A stretch of DNA of 64,000 nucleotides, taken from positions 53,316,431 to 53,380,430 of the forward strand of contig CM054155.1 in assembly GCA_028751875.1 (NCBI GenBank). The letters are read 5' to 3'. How positions within the stretch are numbered: the stretch's first letter is position 1; every line of letters begins with the position of its first letter. The notes beneath the pieces are model-generated. The model ran no database searches. It was not told the origin of the DNA and saw only the letters and a list, made by a program, of their open reading frames with translations. The position numbers were made by a program, and so were the translations under genes. Shown in pieces: positions 11,201-23,149 of this stretch. Source of the stretch: Rapana venosa. Taxonomy: Eukaryota > Mollusca > Gastropoda > Neogastropoda > Muricidae.

Positions 11201-12704
11201 TTATATGGATAAGAAAAATTAGAAATGTAAATCACAAATGGATAAGTATTGCAGAAAAAACATATCCACTTATCATGAACTTAGAAAGCTATGGATCAGA
11301 TATTACAGCCACATTTTCGAACATCAATCCTTTTTGGACACATACGTTTAAGGCTTATAGAGTTTTCTCTCGTTGCATTAGTCCCTCAAATGCATTAGAA
11401 ATGCTCTCTGAACTAGTTTTTTACAATGAAAATATAACAGAAGGTAATAAAGTAATCAAACACACGTATTTAATACAGAAAGGTATATATTCTATTACAC
11501 ATTTTCTCAATGAAAAAGGTGAATTTATTAATTACAAAGATTTCAGTTCAAGCTGTGGCAGGCCTATTGACTTTCTTACGTTTCATGGGTGGATTTCCTC
11601 AATGAAACAGTACATAAGGAAAGCTGGCATACAAATAAGTGACAACATAAGTAATAATCAAGAGACACTCACAGTACTGTGGATCATTAATAGTGTAAAT
11701 AAGGGGACAAAAAAGTATTATGAATATCTGGTATCAGACAAACAACTTCCAAACTGTTGCACAAAGTGGACAAAAAAACTACATGAACATTTCCATTGGA
11801 AAGATATCTTTGTAAAAATACATAAAATTAAAGATGTAAAACTAAAATGGCTGCAAATGAGAATAATTCACCGCATCATTGCTACAAACGTGGTGTTGAA
11901 TGCTATGGGTTTAGTGAACACAACACTTTGTACTTTGTGCAATGAGACCAGAGACTCGATAGAACACTTTTTATGGGATTGTAAATATATTAGAACTTTT
12001 TGGACAAGTTTAGAAAATGTTATTAAAGAACGATGCACAAATGTCTGTAACATAACATTTTCTCGTAATTTAGTCATTTTTGGGGTAGACCAACACATTA
12101 AAACAGATATGACCTTTGATTTGATAATGTTGCTTGCAAAGTTACACATCTACAGATGCAAAATTGACAGACAAGTACCAACACTTTCTGTTTTTCAGGC
12201 ACTGCTACACAATAGATTTAAAACCGAGCAGTATAATGCAAGAATTGCAAATAACCTTATGAAATTCGAAATAGAATGGAATCACTACAAATCATTGTTT
12301 TTTGTCACATAAAGGAGGAAAAAAACATAAGAAGACACACAGCTTCGGATAAAAAACAACAACAAACATCCCATCAAGCCCCCCTGTAATGGGGGAGGGA
12401 GGAATGGCAATTGAAAAACTGTGTAATATTCTTCAGATGGCATGGCATATGAATTGTGTACTGTATAAAATGCCGTTGTGTATATATGTATGTATATATG
12501 TATGTATGTATGTATGTTTGTATGTGTGTATGTATGTAAGTATGCAGGAATGCTGTATATACGCTATTTCTTTGTTATGTCTAGTTAACGTTTATTGATA
12601 TTGATGCTTGTCATGCATATATGTATTTGTAACAACAAAAGGAATTAAACAAATAATTTAAATAAAAAAAGAAGAAGAAAGGCAAAAAAAAAAACAGCAA
12701 AAAA
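8276..12704 (+). mobile_element. L1/Tx1-like non-LTR retrotransposon (left-arm copy)
   Basis: The insertion is bounded by a 15-bp target-site duplication, AGATATTTTAGTTGA, at 8,261-8,275 and 12,705-12,719. It carries a full ORF2 (endonuclease plus RT) but no ORF1, so it is 5' truncated or of an ORF2-only type. The 3' UTR contains a (TATG)n tract (12,480-12,545) and ends in an A-rich (GAAGAAGAAAG / AAAAAAAAC) tail. Removing it joins coding sequence of a Polinton gene in one frame (DILV / EAQYGE). The same element, same site and same duplication occur in the right arm at 40,317-44,740. Confidence 0.95.
8555..12312 (+). pseudogene. L1-like ORF2: APE endonuclease, reverse transcriptase, C-terminal zinc knuckle
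   Basis: The ATG at 8,555 starts MDSITLASMNCQGLGNLYK, the usual N-terminus of an APE-type endonuclease. Further endonuclease motifs are VGDWNIALDPN (about 8,957) and RLDFFLLSEYL (about 9,150), with SDHSLI near 9,230. This part is cut by several frameshifts. The RT part is one uninterrupted frame from about 10,030 to the TAA at 12,310-12,312. RT motif A is VDFEKAFDSLSWDF (about 10,360), then GCRQGDPISPYLFIL (about 10,540) and the catalytic QYADDT (about 10,666). Near 11,929 CTLCNETRDSIEHFLWDC forms a CCHC-like knuckle. Role: nicking and target-primed reverse transcription. The endonuclease breaks make this copy probably inactive. Confidence 0.85.
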
Positions 12705-13990
12705 AGATATTTTAGTTGAGGCTCAGTATGGAGAGAGTGTTTCAGACAATAGAGCTAAATCTAACACAGCCACACAATGTGGTGCAAAGCATTCAAGATA
12801 AAAGGTACAAGGTAAAGGAGTCCCATAACCTATAAGGTCGTAGGGGAGCGAGGCGTCAGAGACCCCACTTCTCTAGGGCCAGCATATTGAGGGCGGCGCC
12901 CATCTCCTCTCCCTCGCTGCTTTACCTTTCCTGACCCTAAAGAGGGCAGGTACCCATTTACAGCTGGGTGAACTGGGGGAACTGTACTGAAGCCAAGGCG
13001 CGCAAACGGTCACCCATCCAACTGGTAACCACGCTCGACGCTGCTTAACTTGGCTGGGGGAAAGCGAGTGCTCTGACCACTGAGCTATCCCGTCCCCCGC
13101 ATTCAAGATGCATCACACAAATACCAGACAACTTAAACAAAGATACACCTGTAAAGGTGCAGTTGGTTGCTGCAATCCTGTACAACACAGCAAACAAAGA
13201 AGAACAATTAACTGTTCATGTGTCAACAACACAACAAGCGCTGAACTCGTTTGAGGAGCTCAAGACAACATGGGCAGATGAGATGATGCCGAACTTTGAA
13301 CATGCTGCTGAAACAGCACGGATGAGGGGATCAGGATGGATGGTTGTTGAGGTTCTTTGCATAGATCTAAAGCAAACAAAGTTTCATCCCATTGTTGGTA
13401 GAAGCTACATTCCCTTGCCCCCTGATGTTGTAGCAAAACGTGCCGTGATAAACATTAAGAACAAAGACGATAAGTGTTTTATGTGGTGTGTGCTGGCTAG
13501 GCTATAGCATGTGGCAAAGAATGCAGAAAGAGTTTCAAACTATCATGAACATGACTTTACAGACATTGATTTTCCTGTGGCTGTTAGGAGCATTGACAGG
13601 TTTAAGGAATTAAACCCAACAATCAGTGTAAACGTATACACCTGGGAAGATGCACACTTATTGCACAAACAACAAAACAGCACAAACAAGAGTTTTGCAG
13701 ATGATGCTTGGTTAGATTACCGTCTTTGCAGGCAGCTGACAAACACAGAAAACACTGTAAAAGTGGACTGAAGCAATCACTGAACTTGTAACACCACAGC
13801 CAAGAAGCAAGGTGTACTTCAAGAATATAAATCATTGTGCCATACCAAGGGCCAGTGCTGGAACATATTCCTAAAACAGTCTTACTCAGTAATTTTCAAG
13901 TCTGTTCCTTTGCTAATGTTGTTGTTCGATCAGATGGTGTGCACTCAGAACCATTCTTATATCAGGACCAGATGCTGCATACATACAGTC
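12705..13990 (+). pseudogene. polB: Polinton DNA polymerase B, N-terminal region (left arm)
   Basis: Coding sequence resumes directly after the L1-like element (EAQYGESVSDNRAK), is split by the SINE at 12,800-13,098, and continues in the same frame as VQLVAAILYNTANKEEQL. Recognisable features of the N-terminal region of animal Polinton polymerases follow: RGSGWMVVEVLCIDL, GRSYIPLP, AVINIKNKDDKCFMW (13,455-13,490), then RVSNYHEHDFTDIDFPV and SVNVYTWEDA. An in-frame TAG at about 13,504 and a frameshift near 13,770 break the frame. A final piece (SKVYFKNINHCAIP) runs to about 13,850, and weaker similarity may reach 13,990, where the ~3-kb module begins. The gene resumes at 16,965. Confidence 0.7.
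12800..13098 (-). mobile_element. tRNA-derived SINE inside polB (left arm)
   Basis: Flanked by an 11-bp target-site duplication GCATTCAAGAT (12,789-12,799 and 13,099-13,109). On the minus strand it starts with a tRNA-like head, GATAGCTCAGTGGTCAGAGC (A box), then a B-box-like GGTTACCAGTTGG about 50 nt later, followed by a GC-rich body with GCGCCGCCCTCAATATGC. It ends in AAGGTACAAGGTAAAGG-type sequence. It is too diverged and too long for a tRNA gene. The identical insertion occurs in the right arm at 39,927-40,221. Confidence 0.85.
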
Positions 13991-16964
13991 TAAAGAACAG
14001 CTTTTGATGTGATAGAAAACTATTGTCAGACAGTCGGCTGTCCACGTGTACATCCCACAGCTGGCTTGGCCAGTGTGACTCACTGCCGGAGGAGTGTATA
14101 AAACATGCTGACAATGTAGGCCCCCAACATTCCTCACCAAGGATCTTCAACAGAAGCCACTAGTGAGTCCTTCACTTGTGAATGCTGTCTGCTTTCCTTG
14201 CTTATAGTAAAATTTTGACTTTGAAATTTATTTGTGAGAAACAACACATTGTTCAGTTTCAACTGTTGGTAGGATTGGACTTTGTTAGTGGTCACATCAA
14301 TTTAATATACATAAGTTAGTTTTGCTGTTAACTACAACACACCATGGCAAAAAGTGGAAATGGTGTAGGGAAGATATTGTTGTGACTTTTTGTTATGACT
14401 GTTCTGAATCCGACAGCTATCAATAAGCAGAAATCCTGGTTGTCCCTTCCTTCTTGCAGATTCAGTTTTACAATGGGCAATGTCTGGATCTTAGTTAACA
14501 GAATACTGGACACCCTTGCTCCTCAGATTCTACTGACATGCCCAACTTTTAGACCCTCACAACAGCTACATTGTACCTTTTCTTGAGTCTCCGAGATAAA
14601 ATCTGGAAATAAGCAATGTTAGATGCTTTTGTGGATGATCACTATTCTTGAAAAAACTGAATGAGTTTTCTTGAATCTTCTGTTTCTTGTTTATATTGCT
14701 TGATCAATGAATTGTTTTTTTAATTTACTTTTTGTCCATTTAGTACTCATAGGAAAACAAATACACATGTAGACCGAAGCTTGTTTTAAAATGGATGGCG
14801 CTGTTCTTGTGGCTATGTTCTGTCCCTTCTGTCCCGAATTTCATGTAAAGAAATCTGCTGTGACTGAAAGTAATCTACATTATGAGGTATCTTACACATG
14901 GGTGCATTTATTTCATTTATACATATAATTATTTTAGTTCAAGGATAATGAATAAAAAAGTTCATGTCCTTTTTCACGTACAGGCTCCATATGCATGAAG
15001 TTTTGTAAATGTTGTCATCCATTCCAACCTGCACACAATTGCCTACTCTCCTAATTTGTCAATTAGCTCATTGCAGTACAGACCATATCATGAGAGGATC
15101 CAACAAAAATCTTCCTTGCTACATTTGGATGTTATCTATTGTTGGAAAACGTGAATTACATTCACAATCGTTTTTCTTGTTCCTTTCCAATGCTTGATGG
15201 TTTGCAATGAATGATTGGAAATAAATGCAAATAAAAGCTTTTCTACATGAAGAGGAGAGGTATATAAGTATAAAACGTAAGGATGCTGATATTGTGACGG
15301 ATTCATCCATATACATTGAAAGCCTTTCCAAGTAAAGATTTCATTTCTTCTAGTAAAAAAAATACACACTGCTCAATGTTTGACCCAATTTAAAGGCCCC
15401 ATGTAAAATGTTGACACCGTTGAAAATGCCTTTTTTCCTCTGCTGTGAAGACTTCCAGCCCACTACTGATTTTAAAGGTGTAGACAGAGACAAGTGAAAG
15501 ATGGCCCCCGTCTTCTTCCTTTTTGTCTGGTGCGGTCCTTCGGGCAGTCGGAAGATAGCGTCCCGGCTTGTTAGCGAATGTGCATCAAAAGGTGAATATA
15601 TAAAGAGATAGTATAGTTCAGCGTGACTTTATCAAGTTCTTGTTTTAAACCCATTGACGGGGGGGGCAACACAAAGTAAAGGCGTATGACCAGTGGTTTT
15701 CCCATCAGGGAATTTCCACTTTAAGCTTAGTCTTTATGAAAACTATGACTCCGACTAGGAGGTTTGATCGCACAGTCCTTTGTGTTGCACCCTGGGGTAG
15801 GGTTGCCCTTTTGTAGAAACTCCAACGCTGACTGCCTTATGCCCATTTGGGCGAGAAAGGGGGGTGTACTGGGGGCATGGCATCTCCACATAATCAAATT
15901 TTCCCCATTTCCAAAAAGCATGCCCCCTTTCTGTTTTGGAGGTCATTGTCGGCACACGGACAAACATACTACAGTATATATAGTATAGTTAGATAGTATA
16001 GTATATTTGAAGTATAGTATAGTATAGTATATTTTAAGTTGTATAGTATAAATTAAGTATATATGTAAAGTATAGTAAGTATAGTATAGTATTATAGTAT
16101 AGCATAGCACAGCACACATAACTAATATATATCGTATGAATAGTCGTATAGTATAGTATAGTATAGTTAGTATAGTATAGTATATATAGTATATAAGTAT
16201 AGTATAGTATAGTTAGATAGTTAGTATAGTATAGTATAGTATAGTATGTAAAGTATGTATGTAAATAGATGTAAAAGATAGCACGCATAGCACACACAGC
16301 ACAGCACACTAACGTAGCATTAAGATAGTATATATAGTTGTATATAAGTAAGTATAGTATATTATTTTAAGATAGTATAGTATAAAAGTATAATATTGTA
16401 AAGTATAGTATTTAGTATAGCATAGTATAGCATAGCACACCAGCATAACGTAGCTAGTATAGTATATATAGTTAGATAGATAGTTTTACTATAATGCAAA
16501 ATAGTAATGTAATTAATACAAAAAATATAATACAATACAGCACAATAAATAACAAATTTCTGCGTGCTTCCAAAGGGGGCCCCCGTTTTAGTCTCATCCA
16601 AAGGACTTTTGGGGGGGAACGAGTCTGCACTGCTGTTAAATCCAGGGGAAAAAAACCCCTTAAACGGGAATAAACCCCCATTGTCAGATTTCAGGGAATT
16701 TCTAAAAACTAGGCTATCCCATCAATCATATGGTATGATGTTGAATAGTGACGTGAAGGGTGTGTGATGAGAAAAGAGATAATATGAGATGATATGATGA
16801 AGGGGAGGGGGAGGAGGAGGAGGAGGAGGAGGAGGAGGGGAGGGGGGGAGGGGATAGCAATGACGTTTATGATGATGTAAATAATGGGTGAAAATGGGAT
16901 AATGGGCGACGGGGGCGTTGCTGCGCTAATGCAATGATAACAACGTTAAATAAGGGATAAGAGA
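13990..16964. repeat. ~3-kb module interrupting polB (copy 1 of 3)
   Basis: This segment recurs at 35,916-39,040 (inverted) and 23,150-25,735 (direct, poorly polished). It contains no convincing gene. Contents in order: an unrecognised 950-bp part; a SINE-tail segment (14,930-15,065); 900 bp without features; a CCAGTACATCCCC-type part (15,720-15,960); a (TATAG)n pentanucleotide array with CAGCACAGCA-like interruptions (15,970-16,500); a minus-strand SINE head and core (16,545-16,740); and an (AGG)n tract (16,805-16,850). Polymerase coding sequence lies on both sides, so the module, or a series of nested insertions, entered polB. I could not find its terminal repeats or target-site duplication. 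Confidence 0.6.
16545..16742 (-). mobile_element. SINE head and core (left arm copy)
   Basis: Minus-strand copy of the SINE better seen at 36,168-36,350. The core TTTGGATGAGACTAAAACG-like segment lies at about 16,585-16,605 and the tRNA-like head around 16,660-16,735. The 3' half is replaced by the (TATAG)n array at 15,970-16,500. Homopolymer runs suggest unpolished sequence. Confidence 0.65.
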
Positions 16965-18518
16965 TGCCTGAAGTTTTTTTTGAACACATGAAAGCAAAAC
17001 GGGTACTACTTTATTCCTAAACCTACAAAATCATTATGAAATGATAAGACCCGGGAAAATTGCTTCTACCCCCCACATTTCTGGATCTGTGGTAAACTGC
17101 TAAAAACCCCAGGGGACAGCAAACAACAGTCAGAGATCACGCACTCGTGGTAATCTCGTGGGGCAGCCATATAAAATGGAACCCGCAACAAAAAGTAGAT
17201 CCAAAACATGGAACTGCCGGTCTTTTCCACAAATTTAAAAGGGTTTGACTCACACCTGTCATGCAGGCATTAAAAAGGGCCCACGCATTGTCTCATCAAG
17301 GGAAATACCCGACTTTTACACAAAAATCTTCATTCTTTGATTCTGCAAACCTAAGGGATCGTGAGTCCTTGTCTTCATCACGGACTTGCCCCATCACAGA
17401 AAAATCTTTGACACAAAGCTTCACGAAAAGGGTTTTTCCTTACGAGTACATGAAATTCATTGTGAAGAAGGCTCCGCCCAAAAGAAGCTTTCTCCCGCAG
17501 ACTGAAGGTAAAAGGAATCAGCGAGATGAATACAGCATGCTCATCGGGAAAGGCAAAATAGCATGTAGACAAGGGGATTACATGATCAGTATCTTCTGCT
17601 ATGGGGATGTTTGCTTTCTGATGCCTTTTAGGGCACAGAAAGAAACATGAAACACTATGGTCCAGATCCCTCACATTAATCACAGCACCAGGAAGTCATG
17701 GGATGCTTTTTTAAAGTTTTGGGGTCAATTGATTTGTTGTCTAACCCTGCTCTGATTGAGGATGGTTTGCATGGTGGCATCAGTATGGCATCACACAATT
17801 ACTGTAAGGCCAACAATAAAAATTTTTTAAACTAATCCTAGCAAAACCTTTAAACTACTCTGTACTTAGACGCAAAAAAACCCCGTATGGTGATGAGGTA
17901 GTCATTCCATTTAAAACTTTTAGATGTACATTGAAACCTTTTGTTGTTGAAAGCCTAAAAAAAGTTATCACAAATACACTGATCAAGCACAGGGTTGGAT
18001 CTTTAAAAATTGGTCTGAGAATAATGATGGCACAATGACACCCAATGGGTGAGAAAAGGGTCAAAACTCACCCAAAGAACCACCAAAACTTGTACCAAAA
18101 CCTGAATGACAAACAAATAGTATTCACACAGACTGCTGCAGTACTATCAAGGCACAGGTTAATTCTTACTGTGTTCACTGCATCATTTTGTTTGAGCAAT
18201 TCTGAAACCAACATCAGAAGAACACTGACTAAGAACAAAGGCAATTGACCCACAGAAAAGGATTACTTCAAACTAAACAACACGCTTGGCAAAACAAAGG
18301 AGAACCCCCCAAAAAAAAAAGATGTTAGATTATCACAAAGGCCCATAAAGCTGCATCAAAGCCAAGCTACCAAACTTCAGGCAATTCCCCTAAAAGTTTT
18401 TATGGATCATGTGAGGAAATTGCAGATTTAAAATAAAAAACCAGTATTCATTGGTTCACGTGCTAGAGGGGTCAAAACTGTTTATTGGGGGTTCTTGTAT
18501 ATAACTTTAACCTAAAAT
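16965..18518 (+). pseudogene. polB: Polinton DNA polymerase B, exonuclease to motif B region (left arm)
   Basis: The plus strand carries, in changing frames, the pieces seen more cleanly at 35,830-34,280 (minus) and 63,399-61,900 (minus): the cysteine-containing segment before the exonuclease (ICGKLL, about 17,088), the RDH segment (about 17,135), a remnant of the FHNLRGYDSHL motif (about 17,225-17,260), PYHRK/FDTKLHEKG (about 17,400), HYGPDPSH (about 17,655), the LYLDAN motif A region (about 17,860) and the NNS-containing motif B region (about 18,260). Frame breaks occur every 50-150 bp and homopolymers are over-long, so many are likely consensus errors. The gene is cut by the N gap at 18,519. 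Confidence 0.7.
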
Positions 18519-19018
18519 NNNNNNNNNNNNNNNNNNNNNNNNNNNNNNNNNNNNNNNNNNNNNNNNNNNNNNNNNNNNNNNNNNNNNNNNNNNNNNNNNN
18601 NNNNNNNNNNNNNNNNNNNNNNNNNNNNNNNNNNNNNNNNNNNNNNNNNNNNNNNNNNNNNNNNNNNNNNNNNNNNNNNNNNNNNNNNNNNNNNNNNNNN
18701 NNNNNNNNNNNNNNNNNNNNNNNNNNNNNNNNNNNNNNNNNNNNNNNNNNNNNNNNNNNNNNNNNNNNNNNNNNNNNNNNNNNNNNNNNNNNNNNNNNNN
18801 NNNNNNNNNNNNNNNNNNNNNNNNNNNNNNNNNNNNNNNNNNNNNNNNNNNNNNNNNNNNNNNNNNNNNNNNNNNNNNNNNNNNNNNNNNNNNNNNNNNN
18901 NNNNNNNNNNNNNNNNNNNNNNNNNNNNNNNNNNNNNNNNNNNNNNNNNNNNNNNNNNNNNNNNNNNNNNNNNNNNNNNNNNNNNNNNNNNNNNNNNNNN
19001 NNNNNNNNNNNNNNNNNN
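18519..19018. other. assembly gap (500 N)
   Basis: Exactly 500 N, the conventional size for a scaffold gap of unknown length. On its left the sequence is mid-polB on the plus strand; on its right it is a fragment of the ~3-kb module in the opposite orientation. The two sides are therefore not colinear, and order or orientation across the gap is unverified. Confidence 0.99.
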
Positions 19019-19310
19019 AGAAAAAAACTCATTCAGTTTTTTCAAGAAAAGTGATCACCCAAAAGATCTACATTGTTTTATTTCCAGATTTTTCTCGGGG
19101 ACTCAAAAAAAGGTCAAATGTAGCTGTTGTTGGGGTCTAAAAGTTGGGCATGTCGAAAATCTGAGGAGAAAGGTTTTAGTATTCTTTTTAACAAGAATTT
19201 TATATATTTTTTTATATATATTTATAATAAAATATAAATATATAAATATTATATATTATATATATATATAATAAATAAATATTATATATATATATAAAAA
19301 GGGGGAATTT
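19019..19310. repeat. module fragment plus (TA)n tract
   Basis: Bases 19,021-19,200 match 38,360-38,530 directly (ACTCATTCAGTTTTTTCAAG shared), which is reverse of the left-arm order. This is a fourth, partial copy of part of the ~3-kb module. It runs into an AT-only stretch, 19,199-19,300, with alternating TATATA blocks. Confidence 0.75.
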
Positions 19311-19639
19311 CATGACCAAAAGAAAATCTCCATCTGGGGCATTTGACATGGGAAGAAAGGAAAAGGGTCGAAAGAACCCCTTTAAAATTTGTTCTCATCT
19401 GGAGTGGAGTGGGAAAGACCAGAGAGAATGTGGTGTGTATTCATCCTACCCCCCCGGGACATAGCAAAGAATATCATAGTACAGAAACATATAGAAAGTT
19501 TTGATTAAAAATGGGTGTAGAAAGTACAAAAAATTTTATTTTTCCAAGCATATGCCCCCATTTTAACGATTCGTACCCAGAAGAGGAAAAAAGACTCATT
19601 CTCAAAGCTCCCGATATAAAAACCCCCCCCTGACAAAGA
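19311..19639. other. no recognisable feature
   Basis: Unpolished-looking sequence with runs of C and A. No coding pattern or known repeat could be identified. Confidence 0.5.
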
Positions 19640-21965
19640 GGACTGTATGTTATGGGGATTTACGGCGGATTTCGAGAGAGAAAAAAACCCCGGGGAACAA
19701 AAATCTTGGCCCCCCACGGACCAGAAACCCCTTTGAAATTACAACGGGAACCACGGCTGGAATTGTGCAGAGCATGTTTGATCACCCCAACCCCTTTTCC
19801 AACCCCGGCCTCCCAAATTTACACCGGGTACAAGGGAAAGATTAAACATTCGTCTCAAATCGTTTTATACTTGCAAGATTAAAACACGTTCGCCACAAAG
19901 ACTCAAAAGCCATCCCCAACCCAACCTTGACACTGCCCACAGCCGTATTCTAGCCTCCAGTATGAAGAAGAAAATAAAACTGTAGGAAAAACCACCTGAA
20001 AAGATAAACCCTCCTCAAACTGGAAGAGAAAGAAGTGCAAAAAAGATTCACAGTGCTTAAGGTGAAATTGATCCATGTTACAACACCTCCCATGGACAAT
20101 TTGGGGGACACCTTCAGCCAGCTCTCTTGAACACCTTAAAAAAATTTTTGGACAAAAAAAATTGGAGGTAAAAACGGGAAAAGCACGTTGGGGAAACCCA
20201 AGAGGTGAAGGAAAGCCATCAAGAAAAAAAAGATATTTAAAGCTTGGGCCAAGCCCAAGACAGAGAGGACACGCCAAGTAAAAAATCGCAAGAAAACATT
20301 TAATGTGTTTTGAAACCTCCAAAGAAAAATCGGGGGCGATTAGGAGAGAAGTTAAAAGTGAATTTGCAAGCTTCCCAAAGAAAAATTTTTCAAAAGGTGA
20401 AGACGATGGATAAGATGAGCCTTAATCCAACAACAGTAGTGAATGATGCAAATGGAAGGCCTGACAAAGAAGAGGAAAGATCTGAACAAAGGGAAAATAT
20501 TTTTTTAAAGAATTTTTTAAAAAACCCTCGGGGAGTCAGTTTCCCAGCTTCAGTTCTCCCCCACCTATAAAGACCGTTGACCCCAAATCCTTGGAGCTGA
20601 AACAAAAAACAATTAAAGAAAACCCCAAAAGGCAAAGCGGCGGGTTGATGACGGAAAACAAATAAGCCCCCTTGCGGGGAGAAACCCGGGTTAATGGCTA
20701 ACCTTCATCTTCCAGAAAGCATGGGAAGAGAGGAAGCCCAAATGGATGGAAAATGCAATGTGGTGCCAATTTGGAAAAGAAGGCAGAAGAAGACTGCGCA
20801 CCTACAGAGGCTTTTTTTTCCAGCCATGTAGGGAACTGTAGCAAGATTTTTGACAGGCCAAGAGCAAAGCAGAACCCTACTGAGCAACACCCGTTTGGGT
20901 TTGGAAAGGAAAAGGTGCACAGATCCCATTTTCGCATCCGACACCCAAACGAATAAACCCAAAGACCTGCATACAGATTCTTTATCAAGAAAAACTTTCA
21001 CGAGTCAAAAAGACAAGCTCTGGAAGTCCCCGGAAAAGTACGACGTAAGGGGCAGTTGCTTGTAAAAATCAGAGCAAACTTCCAAAAATTGGCGCAGCGA
21101 ACAGCCCGTGGAAAAACATGGTTCCCCGGGTTTCATCAAGGGCAGGCAAGGCTACTACCTTTCCCCCTTCTTTCGTGATCAATGGACCAGATTCAAAGGA
21201 AAACCCAACCAGTCTTGAGGCCCCGAACGAATATTTTTGGACGACCGTCCCCGATGAAATTTAACAAAAGCATTAAGCACACAGTCCCAATCAAAACAAG
21301 CGCGAAGGGGATGCAAATGTTCCCAAAAAAGTTTTTTGTCTTCAGCATAAATCCCGGAAAAACTGGACATCAACATCAACGGACCCACTGAAAAGACCAA
21401 AGAATTTAAAAAACCTTGGCGCTCTTCTGAAATGGAAAAATTTGGAAAAGAGAAGAAACAAGTGCAAAAAGCGAACGCAGTCAGTTACCAAACCCCCCCC
21501 TTTAAAAAATTCCAGCATTCAATAGCAAAGGCCAAAAAATCATCAACGCCATCTTTTCCAACACTACTCCCGTTGACATGGGCCCCCAACAAAAAACCTT
21601 ATAGAAAAAAATGGTCCCCTGTAAATGCGTGCCTGAGAAAAGCTGTCAAAAAAGACCAGAGCGAAGCAAGAAGAGGTGTCAAGAATGGTCGGGGCTAAAC
21701 CAATTCTCCCCATATCGAACAAAAAAAGGAATTTAGGTGGTTTGGTACTCACTAGAATGCCGCCCAGCCCAACCAGCCCCAGGGAAAAACACCCCCAAAT
21801 CAACGGCTGGAAACCCGAGGTAGACCAAAAAGACGATGGGGGCGACTCCGTGGCGACACCTGGCCCCGACCCTTTACTTTCCCCCAAGCCACCTTGCTGG
21901 ACGACGTTTGTTCCCCGCGAGTGAAGGGCAAGCGGAGATGAAAGAAGAAGAAGAAGAAGATAAAC
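19640..21965 (+). mobile_element. non-LTR retrotransposon (RTE-like), heavily corrupted
   Basis: The plus strand shows a broken but ordered RT polyprotein. A linker segment, MDKMSLNPTTVVNDANGRP (20,407), is the usual pre-RT block. It is followed by a basic stretch corresponding to the GKAxGxD region (20,620). RIRHPNE (about 20,935) comes next, then VKIRANFQKLAQRTARGKTW (21,057), a remnant of the VRQG...SPF region (21,125-21,180) and MDQIQRKTQ (21,183). Near 21,340 FSINPGKTG matches the post-catalytic region. The element ends in a (GAA)n tail at 21,942-21,962. Frames change constantly, coinciding with homopolymer runs. I can support a LINE here but not a reliable translation or clade. Confidence 0.65.
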
Positions 21966-23149
21966 CCTCATAATCAAACTTTATTTTTATGTAGATGACT
22001 CTCAGTTCTAAGCAGGACACTCCCGAAAATTTGCCTTCTTTTTGACAAATATCCCATGAAGAAAAAAAAAATTATGATAAAAAAAAAGTGTAAATGCGAA
22101 AAAAATTAAAAAAACCCCCTTTCCGTTAAAACAGTTTCAATAAAATTGGAATGACGCCCCTCTACCCATGGTGAAGTTATAGGGGGGTCATTTTAAAAAC
22201 ACAATCTTATGCAAAAATTTCATCACCCCACATTCCCGGTCATGCTACTTTCATTTACGCGTATTTGGAAATTTCGAAGTACCTGCCCAAGGGATGGAAC
22301 CTCGAAACTGTTCGTTTCTCATTTTTTTCCGTCTGGATTTGCAATTCTTTTTGGTGGTTCCCAGCATTTAAATTTTTCCTTAAGTAGAAAAATTTTAGTC
22401 GACAAGTCCTCAGAAAAAAAAAAAATTGAGAATTGCCCCTAGCGATCTCCCCATGGTTTCCCTGTGCCACAGGAGAAAACTATAAGCCCCTTTTCCTTAT
22501 TAAAAAAGTCCCCAAAACAGACCCCTATTTTTGTGCTGTCTTCCCCTAAAACCCCTCGTTCCCCCCGCTCGCGTAGATACCTGTCTTACAAATACCTAGA
22601 TTCAACAATCCCCGTTGGCAATATCTTTCTTATTTCGGGCCCATGTTTGGGAATGACCTCCCTTCTTCTTCCCCAAAAAGCCTTTTATGACATTTTAAAT
22701 CCGTTCAAAAATTTAATTTCAAACCTAAAATTTTTTCTTGTACTCAGAGTTTTTCCCCCTTCAAAGCGGTTTATCACCCCCCTTAATTTTTTTTGAAAAA
22801 AAAAAAGGTTCTGGTGTTTATGGGTGTGTGGTTTGGTGTGTGCGGCGTGCATGTTGTGTGGGGTGTGTGGTTTTGGTGTGTGTGGTTTTTGTGTGTGGTG
22901 TGTGTGTGTGTGGTGGTGTGTTTTTAAATACGAAAATGTGATTGTTGTGGCCCGTGGTTTTGCAGTGTGTGTTAGTGTAGGGGAGGATAGAAGGGATTAT
23001 TTAATTTGTTTCCATCTATCTGGTTTGCTTTTCTTCTTGGGCAAGTTCAAAGGGCTTTGATATTCCTGAAGCATGAACAATCATTTAAAAAATGTTGATT
23101 TGATGAAACCTTTTTTGCCTTTGTGATGCCTGGGAACACTGAAAAATTC
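21966..23149. other. unpolished non-coding sequence with imperfect (TG)n
   Basis: No gene is identified. An imperfect (TG)n array lies at about 22,815-22,925. Homopolymer excess (poly-A, poly-C, poly-T) is strong throughout. Confidence 0.5.

Larger units (their letters stand above)
5920..18518. repeat. left arm of a ~12.6-kb inverted repeat (matches 34,280-47,000 in reverse)
   Basis: The interval reads as the reverse complement of about 47,000-34,280. The matching includes Polinton genes, the L1-like insertion and the SINE at identical sites with identical target-site duplications. Similarity starts within the conserved Polinton gene near 5,920/47,000 and runs to the N gap. Differences between arms are mostly one-base indels. 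This is either a real large inverted duplication with a ~15.8-kb spacer or a fold-back/haplotype error in assembly. Confidence 0.9.

Noticed and set aside
18472..19054. ORFs spanning the N gap
   Set aside because: They consist of unknown residues; the gap length is arbitrary.
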